A stretch of 43,844 nt of DNA, taken from positions 1-43,844 of the forward strand of contig CALXDH010000021.1 in NCBI GenBank assembly GCA_944387015.1, written 5' to 3'. Each line of letters opens with the position of its first letter. Position 1 is the stretch's first letter. The notes below the pieces were generated by a model. It was not told where the DNA came from, made no database searches, and saw only the letters and a list, made by a program, of their open reading frames with translations. This document shows positions 8,312 to 15,420 of this stretch, piece by piece. Source of the stretch: an uncultured Oscillospiraceae bacterium. GTDB taxonomy: Bacteria; Bacillota; Clostridia; Oscillospirales; Oscillospiraceae. The translations under genes were made by a program, and so were the position numbers.

Positions 8312-8339
8312 AACACCGCGGCCCGTGGGCCGCGGTGTT
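8312..8339 (-). terminator. Intrinsic terminator inside the SLH-GH25 leader
   Basis: A perfect 12-bp stem (8312-8323 with 8328-8339) is followed on the minus strand by TTCTTT. It lies downstream of the promoter at 8377-8405 and upstream of the start codon. It could therefore be an attenuator for this gene as well as a terminator for the transporter gene upstream. Confidence 0.6.
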
Positions 8340-8376
8340 ATGTTACCTTTCTTCAAAGGGTGCAGCGCCTTTTTTC

Positions 8377-8405
8377 ATTATAGCCAAAGGGCGGTGACCG
8401 GTCAA
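8377..8405 (-). promoter_or_regulatory. Promoter of the SLH-GH25 gene
   Basis: On the minus strand TTGACC (8400-8405), a 17-base spacer and TATAAT (8377-8382). It predicts a leader of about 100 bases before the ATG at 8268. Confidence 0.7.
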
Positions 8406-8491
8406 TATGTAATATTGTTTTTATGGAAACTGGAAAAAGCTGTCACGCCGTCTGCTTCGGCGGGCTGGGCGGCATAAGCGCTCCATATCTT

Positions 8492-9400
8492 TCAAACCAG
8501 GCCCATCGCCCGCAGAAGGTAGAGCCATCCTGTAAAGGTAAATGCACTGCACACAGTCGTCATCATCACGGTCCCCGCAGAAAGAACGCCGTCATGTCCC
8601 ATGCTGCGCGCCATAGTAAAGCAGCTGACGGTCGTGGGAGAGCCCAGCATCACCAGAATCGCCACCAGCAGCTCTTCCCGGTACCCCAAATGGATCGCCA
8701 CGGGCAAAAATAGTGCCACAAAAACGACCAGTTTGAAGGCACTGCATACCGCCGTGGGTTTCCACAGCGCCGCAGCCTTCTTGAGATCGATGCTGGCGCC
8801 CAGAGCGATCAGGCCCAGCGGCGTTGCCGTGGCAGCCAGATTGGAGACGGTCCGCTCCGCCATGGCGGGCAGCGGAATCCCCAGCAGCGACCAGACCACG
8901 CCCGCCAGGATTCCCAGAATGATCGGATTGCCCGCGATGCCCCGCAGAGTTTTTTTGATGGTCTTGCGGTCCAGATGCCCACCGCCGGGGGCCATCAGCG
9001 TCAGAAGGAGCACCGCCGCCACATTGTACAGCGGAACGGAGCCGATGAGGATCAGGGCCAGAGGTCCGTTTTGGCCATAGATATTTTGCATCAGAGCGGT
9101 TCCCAGCAGCGCCTGGCTGCTGCGATAGCCGGCCTGCGTAAATTCCGCCCGCAGAGATTTTTTCCCCAGCAAGGACAGTCCCAGCATCACCAGGATAGAA
9201 AGGATCGTAGCCGTCAGGCAAAACAGCACCACACCGCCATCCCACAGCTCCTGGAAGTTGGATGTGACCACATCCTCAAAAAGCTGGACCGGCAGGGCGA
9301 TTTTAAAAACAAAGGTGTTGAGCTTGTCAGCAAACTCCTCTGCGATCCGTCCGGTCCTGCGGAGCAGATACCCCAGCACCATCATCAAAAATACCGGCAC
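8492..9400 (-). CDS. AEC-family (auxin efflux carrier) transporter
   Basis: An inner-membrane carrier of the AEC family with about ten hydrophobic helices, for example LGLIALGASIDL and ILVMLGSPTTVS. Members export organic acids such as malate or other small molecules, and the substrate here is unknown. The coordinates use the first standard start (GTG at 9400), which has no ribosome site. The family's usual N-terminus, ENLIFSLNATVPVFLMMVLG, continues upstream in frame to 9430. The codon where Met is expected (9431-9433) is ACG, preceded by GGGGGCGG. The true start may therefore be ACG at 9433. The gene has its own promoter at 9499-9527. Confidence 0.87.
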   Translation of the reverse strand: MPVFLMMVLGYLLRRTGRIAEEFADKLNTFVFKIALPVQLFEDVVTSNFQELWDGGVVLFCLTATILSILVMLGLSLLGKKSLRAEFTQAGYRSSQALLGTALMQNIYGQNGPLALILIGSVPLYNVAAVLLLTLMAPGGGHLDRKTIKKTLRGIAGNPIILGILAGVVWSLLGIPLPAMAERTVSNLAATATPLGLIALGASIDLKKAAALWKPTAVCSAFKLVVFVALFLPVAIHLGYREELLVAILVMLGSPTTVSCFTMARSMGHDGVLSAGTVMMTTVCSAFTFTGWLYLLRAMGLV

Positions 9401-9498
9401 CGTGGCATTGAGACTGAAAATGAGATTCTCCGTAAAACCGCCCCCGTTACAAATGAGCAGGCCGCTTTCGCGGCCCCAATCAAAAAAGATGTAAAGAT

Positions 9499-9527
9499 AT
9501 TATAAACATCCATCTCTTTTGCGTCAA
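9499..9527 (-). promoter_or_regulatory. Promoter of the AEC transporter gene
   Basis: On the minus strand TTGACG (9522-9527), a 17-base spacer and a perfect TATAAT (9499-9504). The leader contains a small hairpin with a GAAA tetraloop (9460-9475). Confidence 0.75.
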
Positions 9528-9638
9528 GAGACAACCCGCGCAGGAGCTGTGTTATCCGGTTGTCCAAAGCGCAAACAAAGTGCCGTCCTCTGTCCTCTCC
9601 GCAAAACGCACCGGGCAATTACACGCATATTCAAGCAC

Positions 9639-9670
9639 AAAAGCGGCTGTCCCGAAGGACAGCCGCTTTT
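9639..9670 (-). terminator. glmS terminator
   Basis: A perfect 14-bp stem (9639-9652 with 9657-9670) with a 4-base loop. On the minus strand its 3' arm ends in TTTT. It lies 22 bases beyond the glmS stop. Confidence 0.8.
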
Positions 9671-9692
9671 CGGATTTCATGCAGAACCGGGA

Positions 9693-11534
9693 TCATTCCA
9701 CCGTCACGCTCTTTGCAAGGTTCCGGGGCTTGTCGATGTCACAGCCCCGCTGAAGCGCCACATAGTAGGAGAAGAGCTGCAGCGGTACCACGCCCAAAGA
9801 CGGCTGGAGCACCGGATGGGTCACCGGCACCGCGACGGTGGCATCGGCAGTCTTTTCCATCTTTTCCCGGAAATCCTCGGTGGTCAGTGCCAGCACCTCG
9901 GCGCCCCGGGCCTTGACCTCCACCACGTTGCTCATGGCCTTGTCAAAAAGCGGCGCATACGTGCCCAGCGCCACCACCAGGGTCCCCTGTTCGATCAGGG
10001 AGATGGTGCCGTGCTTGAGTTCGCCGGAAGCATAGGCCTCGGAGTGGATATAGCTGATCTCCTTGAGCTTCAAAGAGCCCTCCATGCCCATGGCGTAATC
10101 CAGATTCCGTCCGATGAAGAAGATGGAATCGTGGTTGAAATACCGGGAGGCAAAATACTGAATGTCCTCCGTATCCCGGTTCAGCATCTCCTGCATTTTC
10201 TCCGGCAGGGACTGGACCTCCGTCAGGATCGCGTCATATTCGCTCTGCTCCACGGTCCCCAGCAGATCCGCCAGATACAGGCCCACCAGATCCATCAGCA
10301 CCAACTGGGTGGAATAGGCCTTGGTGGTCGCCACGGCGATCTCGGGACCTGCCCAGGTGTAGAGCACATCGTCGGCCTCCCGGGCGATGGAAGATCCCAC
10401 CACATTGACGATGGCCAGCGTCCGGCCGCCCCGGCGCTTGGCCTCCCGCATGGCGGCCATGGTGTCCAGCGTCTCGCCGGACTGGCTGATGACCACCACC
10501 AGGGACTTTTCATCCACCAGGGGATCGCAGTAACGGAACTCGCTGGCCAGCGTCACTTCCACCGGCCGGCGCATCAGCTTTTCCCAGTTGTACTTGCTGA
10601 CCATACCCACATGATAGGAAGAGCCGCAGGCAATGATGAAGATCCGGGAGATGTCCCGCACATATTCCTCCGTCAGGTGCAGGTCATCCAGCACCACCCG
10701 GCCATTCTTGATCCGGGGAGAGACGGTCTTACGGATAGCCTCCGGCTGCTCCATGATCTCCTTGAGCATAAAGTGGGGATAGCCGCCCTTTTCCGCCGCG
10801 GACACATCCCAGTCCACAGTGCTGCGGTGCTTTTCCACAGGCACCAGCTCGTCATCGAATACGTCGATGGAGTCCGCCGTCAGCACAGCGATCTCCCCGT
10901 CGTCCATATAGGCCACATCCCGGGTGTACTTGATGATGGCTGTGACGTCGGAGGCGATGAAGTTTCCGTTTTCCCCATAGCCCAGGATCAGCGGGCTGTC
11001 CTTCCGGGCAGCGATGAGGGCGTTGGGATAATCGGCGCAGATAATGCCGAAGGCGTAGGAGCCCTCGATCCGCCGCAGCACCCGGCCCACGGCCTCCAGC
11101 ATGTTGTGGCACTCGTTGTAATGGTATTCCAGCAGCTGCGCCACCACCTCGGAGTCCGTCTCGGACTGGAAGGTGACGCCCAGCTTCTGCAGATGTTCCT
11201 TGAGTTCCAGATAGTTTTCGATGATGCCGTTGTGGACAATGGCAATACGGCCGTTTTCGCTGACATGGGGGTGGGCATTGATGTCGTTGGGTTCCCCGTG
11301 AGTGGCCCAACGGGTATGGCCGATGCCCAGGTTGCCCTCCAGGTCCGCACCGCCGTGGATCAGATCACTGAGGACCTTCAGACGGCCCTTGGTCTTTTTG
11401 ACCTGCAGTCCCTTGGTCTCAGAACGCACCGCCACGCCGGCAGAGTCATAGCCCCGGTATTCCATCCGGGCAAGGCCATCCAGCAAAATAGGGGCCGCCG
11501 GCTCCCGGCCGACGAAACCGATGATTCCACACAT
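9693..11534 (-). CDS. glmS: Glutamine--fructose-6-phosphate aminotransferase (isomerizing)
   Basis: GlmS makes glucosamine-6-phosphate from fructose-6-phosphate and glutamine, the entry step to amino sugars for peptidoglycan and wall polymers. The mature protein (613 residues) starts MCGIIGFVG, so the nucleophilic cysteine follows the initiator Met. The glutaminase domain (about 1-240) contains GHTRWATHGEP. Two SIS sugar-isomerase domains follow (IIACGSSYHVG, VVISQSGETLDT, EGSLKLKEISYIHSEAY), and the protein ends LAKSVTVE as expected. The ATG at 11534 has a strong AGGAGG. The leader carries a glmS ribozyme, so excess product should silence the message. Confidence 0.96.
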   Translation of the reverse strand: MCGIIGFVGREPAAPILLDGLARMEYRGYDSAGVAVRSETKGLQVKKTKGRLKVLSDLIHGGADLEGNLGIGHTRWATHGEPNDINAHPHVSENGRIAIVHNGIIENYLELKEHLQKLGVTFQSETDSEVVAQLLEYHYNECHNMLEAVGRVLRRIEGSYAFGIICADYPNALIAARKDSPLILGYGENGNFIASDVTAIIKYTRDVAYMDDGEIAVLTADSIDVFDDELVPVEKHRSTVDWDVSAAEKGGYPHFMLKEIMEQPEAIRKTVSPRIKNGRVVLDDLHLTEEYVRDISRIFIIACGSSYHVGMVSKYNWEKLMRRPVEVTLASEFRYCDPLVDEKSLVVVISQSGETLDTMAAMREAKRRGGRTLAIVNVVGSSIAREADDVLYTWAGPEIAVATTKAYSTQLVLMDLVGLYLADLLGTVEQSEYDAILTEVQSLPEKMQEMLNRDTEDIQYFASRYFNHDSIFFIGRNLDYAMGMEGSLKLKEISYIHSEAYASGELKHGTISLIEQGTLVVALGTYAPLFDKAMSNVVEVKARGAEVLALTTEDFREKMEKTADATVAVPVTHPVLQPSLGVVPLQLFSYYVALQRGCDIDKPRNLAKSVTVE

Positions 11535-11594
11535 AAAAAATATCCTCCTGATAGTCGATAGTTGGGTTATCAAAAGGACAAACGCGCAGTCATT

Positions 11595-11770
11595 TGTCTC
11601 TTTTCCGCAGTCATGGCCGTTCTGTTTTGCGGTCATCCGCATATTTGTGGGTCATGTGTCGCACCTGCGTGTACGGAAGGGCATCCGCCGAATATTCGAT
11701 CACAGGGGGATTCCCCCGTTTGTTCCCTTCTCCTCGTCATCCTGCCGGTTTCCGGCAGGCACTGGCGCTT
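11595..11770 (-). ncRNA. glmS ribozyme: glmS ribozyme riboswitch
   Basis: The minus-strand leader matches the glmS catalytic riboswitch core in order. It shows the cleavage-site segment AGCGCC (11764-11769, cut expected between 11769 and 11768), then a GC-rich P2-type hairpin. GACGAGG follows (11732-11738), then ATCGA (11696-11700) and GGCGGATGCCC. The downstream P3/P4 region ends near GACTGCGG at about 11600. The family self-cleaves when glucosamine-6-phosphate binds, and the exposed 5' end leads to decay of the glmS message. It sits about 60-235 bases upstream of the glmS ATG. The outer ends are approximate. Confidence 0.88.
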
Positions 11771-11897
11771 TTGATGGGACTTCTCCCATGATCCTCCTTT
11801 CTTTCTGCGCTTTTCTATCATAAACCTCCCGAGGGAGTATGATACCTGTATAATCCCCGCCGATTCCCGGAATGCTACCAGGACGGAGGGATATGCT

Positions 11898-12581
11898 ATG
11901 ATCACTGCCTTTTCCCGCACGATACTCCTATACCTGCTCATCGTCGTAGGCATGCGTCTGATGGGCAAGCGGCAGATCGGTGAGCTGGAACCCAGCGAAC
12001 TGGTTTTGACCATGATGATCTCGGACCTTGCTTCGGTCCCCATGCAGGACTTCGGGATCCCGCTGCTGGCAGGCTTCATTCCCATTTTGACGCTGCTGGC
12101 CCTCTCATTGTTCCTCAGTCAGCTCTCACTGCACAACCTGCGCTTTCGCAAGCTCATGTGCGGCTCTCCGACCATTCTGATCCGAAACGGCCAGATCCAG
12201 CAATCCGCCATGCGGAAAAACCGCTTCACTCTGGACGAGCTGCTGGAAGAGCTGCGGGAGCAAGGCTATTCCAATCTGCAGGACATCAAGTATGCCATTT
12301 TGGAAAATTCCGGTCAGCTGTCGGTCTTTCCCTGGACCGCGCAGCAGCCCCCCACGACACAGCAGATGGGCTTGAACATCCAGGATGACGTGACGCTGCC
12401 GATGGTCCTCATCAATGATGGTCGGGTGATCACAAAAAATCTGACCGCCTGCGGACGGGACATCCATTGGCTGCAAAAACAGCTCTCCCAGGAAAAGATC
12501 TCCTCCCCGCAGGAGGTTTTTCTCCTTACGCTGGATGAGCAAGGAAGCGTCTTTTGTGTCAAAAAGGAGGCCGCTTCATGA
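11898..12581 (+). CDS. DUF421 (YetF-type) membrane protein
   Basis: A 227-residue protein with N-terminal membrane helices (LLYLLIVVGMRLMGKRQIGE, then a hydrophobic stretch FIPILTLLALSLFLSQ) and a cytoplasmic or spore-side C-terminal domain. The conserved DUF421 signatures MGKRQIGELEPSELV and SPTILIRNGQ (here GSPTILIRNGQIQ) are present. Homologues in Bacillus are spore-associated or uncharacterised, and no enzymatic role is established. The start follows GGAGGG at 11885-11890. The stop overlaps the next gene's ATG (ATGA), a tight pair seen in many Clostridia. Confidence 0.88.
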   Translation: MITAFSRTILLYLLIVVGMRLMGKRQIGELEPSELVLTMMISDLASVPMQDFGIPLLAGFIPILTLLALSLFLSQLSLHNLRFRKLMCGSPTILIRNGQIQQSAMRKNRFTLDELLEELREQGYSNLQDIKYAILENSGQLSVFPWTAQQPPTTQQMGLNIQDDVTLPMVLINDGRVITKNLTACGRDIHWLQKQLSQEKISSPQEVFLLTLDEQGSVFCVKKEAAS

Positions 12582-12967
12582 AAAAGCTGGTTCCTTATCT
12601 TCCCTCCATTGCCGTGTTGTCCGCGATTTTAGCCTTTTCCCTGTGGAATGACGCCCACATGTCCAGCGAGACCAGCCGCTGGCGCGCTCAGCTGGACCAG
12701 GCAGATGCGCTGGTCCAGGAAGAGCGCTGGGAAGAGGCCCAGGCCAAGCTAACGGAGAGTTATGAGGACTGGAGCAGCCGCCAAACCTATCTGCACATCG
12801 TCTCCCAGCATGGCGCCGTGGACGACGCAGAAGCCATGTACCGTCGGGCCATGGCCTTTGCCGACACCCAGGAGCTCTCCGAATTTCGGGCAGAGCTGTC
12901 GGATCTGCGGGATCAGCTGCGGCTGCTGGCAGAAATGGAGCGACTGAGCCTCAAAAACGTACTCTGA
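12578..12967 (+). CDS. DUF4363 family protein
   Basis: A 129-residue protein with one N-terminal membrane anchor (YLPSIAVLSAILAFSLW). A helical, charged domain follows, rich in Glu/Gln/Trp (ALVQEERWEEAQAKLTESYEDW), consistent with DUF4363. The ATG at 12578 follows AAGGAGG within the DUF421 gene and overlaps its stop by four bases. The coupling suggests the two proteins act together at a membrane, but the function is unknown. It ends three bases from the convergent nrdR stop with no obvious terminator between. Confidence 0.8.
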   Translation: MKKLVPYLPSIAVLSAILAFSLWNDAHMSSETSRWRAQLDQADALVQEERWEEAQAKLTESYEDWSSRQTYLHIVSQHGAVDDAEAMYRRAMAFADTQELSEFRAELSDLRDQLRLLAEMERLSLKNVL

Positions 12968-12970
12968 GGG

Positions 12971-13429
12971 TCATTTCCCGTCGGCCAGCAGCTTATTGAG
13001 TTCCGCCATAAAGGTATCGATGTCCTTGAACTGGCGATACACGGAGGCAAAACGCACATAGGCCACCTGATCCACGCTCTTGAGCCGCTCCATCACCTTT
13101 TCGCCGATGGCCTCGGTGCTGATTTCCCGTTCCATGGAATTTTGCAGGTCCTGTTCGATCTCGGCGGCGATCTTCTCCAGCTCCGCCAGGGGAACCGGCC
13201 TTTTCTCGCAGGCCCGGATCATACCGCCGAGCACCTTTCGGCGATCAAAGCTCTGACGGCTGCCGTCCTTTTTCACCACCACCATAGGCAGGCTCTCCAC
13301 TGTCTCGTAGGTGGTAAACCGCTTTCCGCAGGAAAGGCATTCCCGGCGGCGGCGGATGCTGCTGCCCTCGTCCGCGGGGCGGGAATCGATGACCTTGCTC
13401 TCACTGTATCCGCAAAATGGGCATTTCAT
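12971..13429 (-). CDS. nrdR: Transcriptional repressor NrdR
   Basis: NrdR represses ribonucleotide reductase genes in response to bound ATP/dATP. The 152-residue product has the N-terminal zinc ribbon (CPFCGY and CLSCGKRF, giving the four cysteines) with the DNA-contact segment [17 protein letters not shown]. An ATP-cone domain follows from about residue 49 ([17 protein letters not shown]). Length and ends are standard. A ribosome site GGGAGG precedes the ATG. No ribonucleotide reductase gene is in the window, so it acts on distant targets. Confidence 0.96.
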   Translation of the reverse strand: MKCPFCGYSESKVIDSRPADEGSSIRRRRECLSCGKRFTTYETVESLPMVVVKKDGSRQSFDRRKVLGGMIRACEKRPVPLAELEKIAAEIEQDLQNSMEREISTEAIGEKVMERLKSVDQVAYVRFASVYRQFKDIDTFMAELNKLLADGK

Positions 13430-13518
13430 GAGGAGACCTCCCGTTTTTCACCGGCATCCATATCCCGGTGCGTGTTCTGTTCTGATCCTCACAGGCAGTT
13501 TTGCCTACAAGTATGGAC

Positions 13519-13528
13519 ATTATAGCAC
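13519..13528 (-). promoter_or_regulatory. nrdR promoter (extended -10)
   Basis: On the minus strand a perfect TATAAT (13519-13524) is preceded by TGC, giving an extended -10. No good -35 is present at 17 bases. Confidence 0.5.
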
Positions 13529-13573
13529 AGCACCGCAAAATATGGTATCCATAATTTGAATTTTTCCGGTTTT

Positions 13574-14110
13574 TTACTGCACAGACTCCGGTGCAGAAAC
13601 CACGGGCCATTCCTCCCGGTTCAGGGCAAAGACGATGCAGCGCCGCCCCTCCACAACGCCCGCCCGGGCAAAGCAGAACATCGCCGTCATTGGAAACGGT
13701 CTCCGTCCGTCATAGGGGATCGCCACATAGCGGCAGCTTCCCTCCTGACGGGTCCGTACTCCCTCCACGCCCCGCAGCTGATTTTGTATATATGCAGAGT
13801 GAAAGTATGCTGACGGGTTTCCCAGAGGCTCCCACGTTCCTTCTCCGGCAGCAGGCCGGAGTTCCCCCTGTACCAGCTTTCCCAAAGGCTCTGTCATCCG
13901 CCGGGAAAAGCGGCGGCGGATGGTGAGTTTCCCATTCACCGGCTCCAGAACGCCCAGCCGCAGCTGCCCCTGCTCTCCCACCGCCCAGGCGCACCACAGC
14001 CCCGGCTCCGGCAGACGGCAGCACACTGTAAACCAGGTATACAGCGCCTCCTTCTCCACGCTCATCTCCCCCAGGGGCCTCTCCCGCCAGATCAGCGGAA
14101 ACTTGTCCAT
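13574..14110 (-). CDS. Uncharacterised protein
   Basis: A 178-residue protein that I do not recognise. It has no signal peptide or membrane segment and is rich in Arg, Glu, Gly and Trp (MDKFPLIWRERPLGEMSVEKE, later GRRPFPMTAMFCFARAGVV). The ATG at 14110 is preferred to upstream TTG/ATG because GGGGAGGG lies nine bases ahead of it. It sits between the terminator of the secreted-protein gene and the nrdR promoter, so it is probably its own short transcript. Codon use matches its neighbours, which supports a real gene. Confidence 0.65.
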   Translation of the reverse strand: MDKFPLIWRERPLGEMSVEKEALYTWFTVCCRLPEPGLWCAWAVGEQGQLRLGVLEPVNGKLTIRRRFSRRMTEPLGKLVQGELRPAAGEGTWEPLGNPSAYFHSAYIQNQLRGVEGVRTRQEGSCRYVAIPYDGRRPFPMTAMFCFARAGVVEGRRCIVFALNREEWPVVSAPESVQ

Positions 14111-14129
14111 ATGGCGCATCCCTCCCCGC

Positions 14130-14169
14130 AAAAAATCCCCGCCTGTGCCACTGTATGCACAGGCGGGGA
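14130..14169 (-). terminator. Terminator of the secreted-protein gene
   Basis: A perfect 13-bp stem (14136-14148 with 14157-14169) with an 8-base loop. It is followed on the minus strand by a six-base T-run (14135-14130). Confidence 0.88.
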
Positions 14170-14189
14170 CAACTATGCGGAAAACACGC

Positions 14190-14693
14190 TCAGCTGATGG
14201 TATAGCTCCCCCGCACCAGCAGCTTGGTGGTAGCGGCAGTCGCTTTTACGCCCCGGTTTTCGATCGTCATCAGGTAGAGGTGGTTCTGTACCAGCGCACC
14301 GCCGTTGTTGAGTGTGGTGGCAGCGCTCTCATCGACGAGGCCCGGGGTTGAGGATGCCACGCAGACGGCAGTCCCCACCCGCAGCATCACTTCGCAGCCG
14401 ATGTCTCCCTTCAGCGTCTGACCATTGCTGAGCGTCACCACAACAAAAGAGGAGGACGCGGTTGTACCCACAGATCCCTGGCCGCCCATCTGCTGGGCGA
14501 TCTGGCTGTTTCGGGCGGCGATCTTCTGATCCACCTGGGTCATAATGGTCCCCAGGAACGTATCATTGAGGTAACTGAGGGTCACCAGCGGATCTCCGGA
14601 AGAGCCTGCCTCCACCGCCAGTGCCGTGACATTCAAAACGCCGCACAAAGCCAGCAGCGCCAGCAGCCGCAGCACCCATCTGTTTTTCTTCAT
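14190..14693 (-). CDS. Secreted protein of unknown function
   Basis: A 167-residue protein with a clear signal peptide (LRLLALLALCGVLNVTALA) and a predicted cut after an Ala-X-Ala-like site. The mature part begins with PLVTLSYLNDTFLGTIM, a pattern recurring in secreted proteins of clostridia. A short helical, Gln-rich stretch follows (ARNSQIAQQMGGQG), then a beta-rich C-terminal domain. The ATG at 14693 follows GGAGG. It lies downstream of endoA and ends at a strong terminator. I cannot name a function. Confidence 0.7.
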   Translation of the reverse strand: MKKNRWVLRLLALLALCGVLNVTALAVEAGSSGDPLVTLSYLNDTFLGTIMTQVDQKIAARNSQIAQQMGGQGSVGTTASSSFVVVTLSNGQTLKGDIGCEVMLRVGTAVCVASSTPGLVDESAATTLNNGGALVQNHLYLMTIENRGVKATAATTKLLVRGSYTIS

Positions 14694-14823
14694 CGTATGT
14701 ACCTCCAAACTCTTGTGTACGTGCTTTCCCCGCAGCTTGTCCGCCCGATGCCCCCGCAGGCCGCGGCGGTACCAGAGCGTCCCGCGCCTCCGGGGCCGCT
14801 ATGTAGGTAAGACGGCCCCCCGA

Positions 14824-14840
14824 AAAGGGCCCTGCCCTTT
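14824..14840 (-). terminator. Weak hairpin after endoA
   Basis: A 7-bp inverted repeat (14824-14830 with 14834-14840) with a 3-base loop lies just past the endoA stop. The minus-strand tail is only TTCGG, so termination would be weak. Confidence 0.3.
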
Positions 14841-14856
14841 CCAGGGGAACCATCGA

Positions 14857-15225
14857 TCACACCATCTGGTCGTGGGGCAGCCCGAAGCTGACCGCGATCG
14901 CCAGGTCCACCTTTTCCATGACCCGTTCCTCCACATGGCCCATTTTTTCCCGCAGACGCTTTTTGTCCAGGGTACGGACCTGTTCCAGCAGGACGATGGA
15001 GTCCCGGCTCAGGCCGCAGCTTTCCTCCACAGGAAGGTCAATATGTGTCGGCAGGCGGGCCTTGCCGGTCTGGGACGTGATGGCCGCCGCGATCACGGTG
15101 GGGCTGTAGCGGTTTCCGGTGTCGTTCTGGATGATCAGGACCGGACGGACGCCGCCCTGTTCGCTGCCCACCACCGGGGAGAGATCGGCATAGTAAATAT
15201 CGCCGCGCTTGACACTCGTATCCAC
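14857..15225 (-). CDS. endoA: MazF/PemK-family mRNA endoribonuclease EndoA
   Basis: A toxin-type sequence-specific mRNA interferase of 122 residues, very like Bacillus EndoA (NdoA). The start of the fold, [21 protein letters not shown], and the following [10 protein letters not shown] are family hallmarks, with the conserved Ser/Thr-rich TSQTG and the C-terminal helix intact. I place the start at GTG 15225 because GGAG lies ten bases upstream and the protein then has normal family length. The longer frame (to 15333) is not family-like. In Bacillus an antitoxin gene lies between alr and endoA, but here the 195-base gap to alr holds none that I can find. Confidence 0.92.
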   Translation of the reverse strand: MDTSVKRGDIYYADLSPVVGSEQGGVRPVLIIQNDTGNRYSPTVIAAAITSQTGKARLPTHIDLPVEESCGLSRDSIVLLEQVRTLDKKRLREKMGHVEERVMEKVDLAIAVSFGLPHDQMV

Positions 15226-15256
15226 AAAGTTCACACTCCGCCGAAAGAAGTACCCA

Positions 15257-15278
15257 TCACCGAAGTCCGCTTCGGTGA
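15257..15278. repeat. Perfect inverted repeat upstream of endoA
   Basis: A 9-bp perfect stem (15257-15265 with 15270-15278) with a TCCG loop lies 32 bases before the endoA start. It has no T-run. It could be an operator, an mRNA structure or part of a leader. Confidence 0.45.
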
Positions 15279-15420
15279 GGCCACTTTCATTCTCCCACGC
15301 AGATTCGGAATTTATACGCAGCCTGCCGCGCAAATTCCGTCATCCCCGCCCCGCACCATTCTATGCCGGCGGTGGATGGGAGGTGCGTTGTGTGATTGCG
15401 GACCGAGTCCGTCCGGTGCT

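Noticed and set aside
9519-11561. A 680-residue frame antisense to glmS
   Set aside because: It is a shadow of glmS, with His/Gln/Gly-rich composition typical of reverse-complement translation.
11700-11789. A 29-codon frame with AAGGAGG on the minus strand, over the glmS ribozyme
   Set aside because: It lies inside the folded catalytic RNA, the ribosome site is only three bases from the ATG, and cleavage would cut it apart.
11821-11854. TATAAT at 11849-11854 as a promoter for the DUF421 gene
   Set aside because: There is no acceptable -35 at 16-18 bases, so I did not list it.
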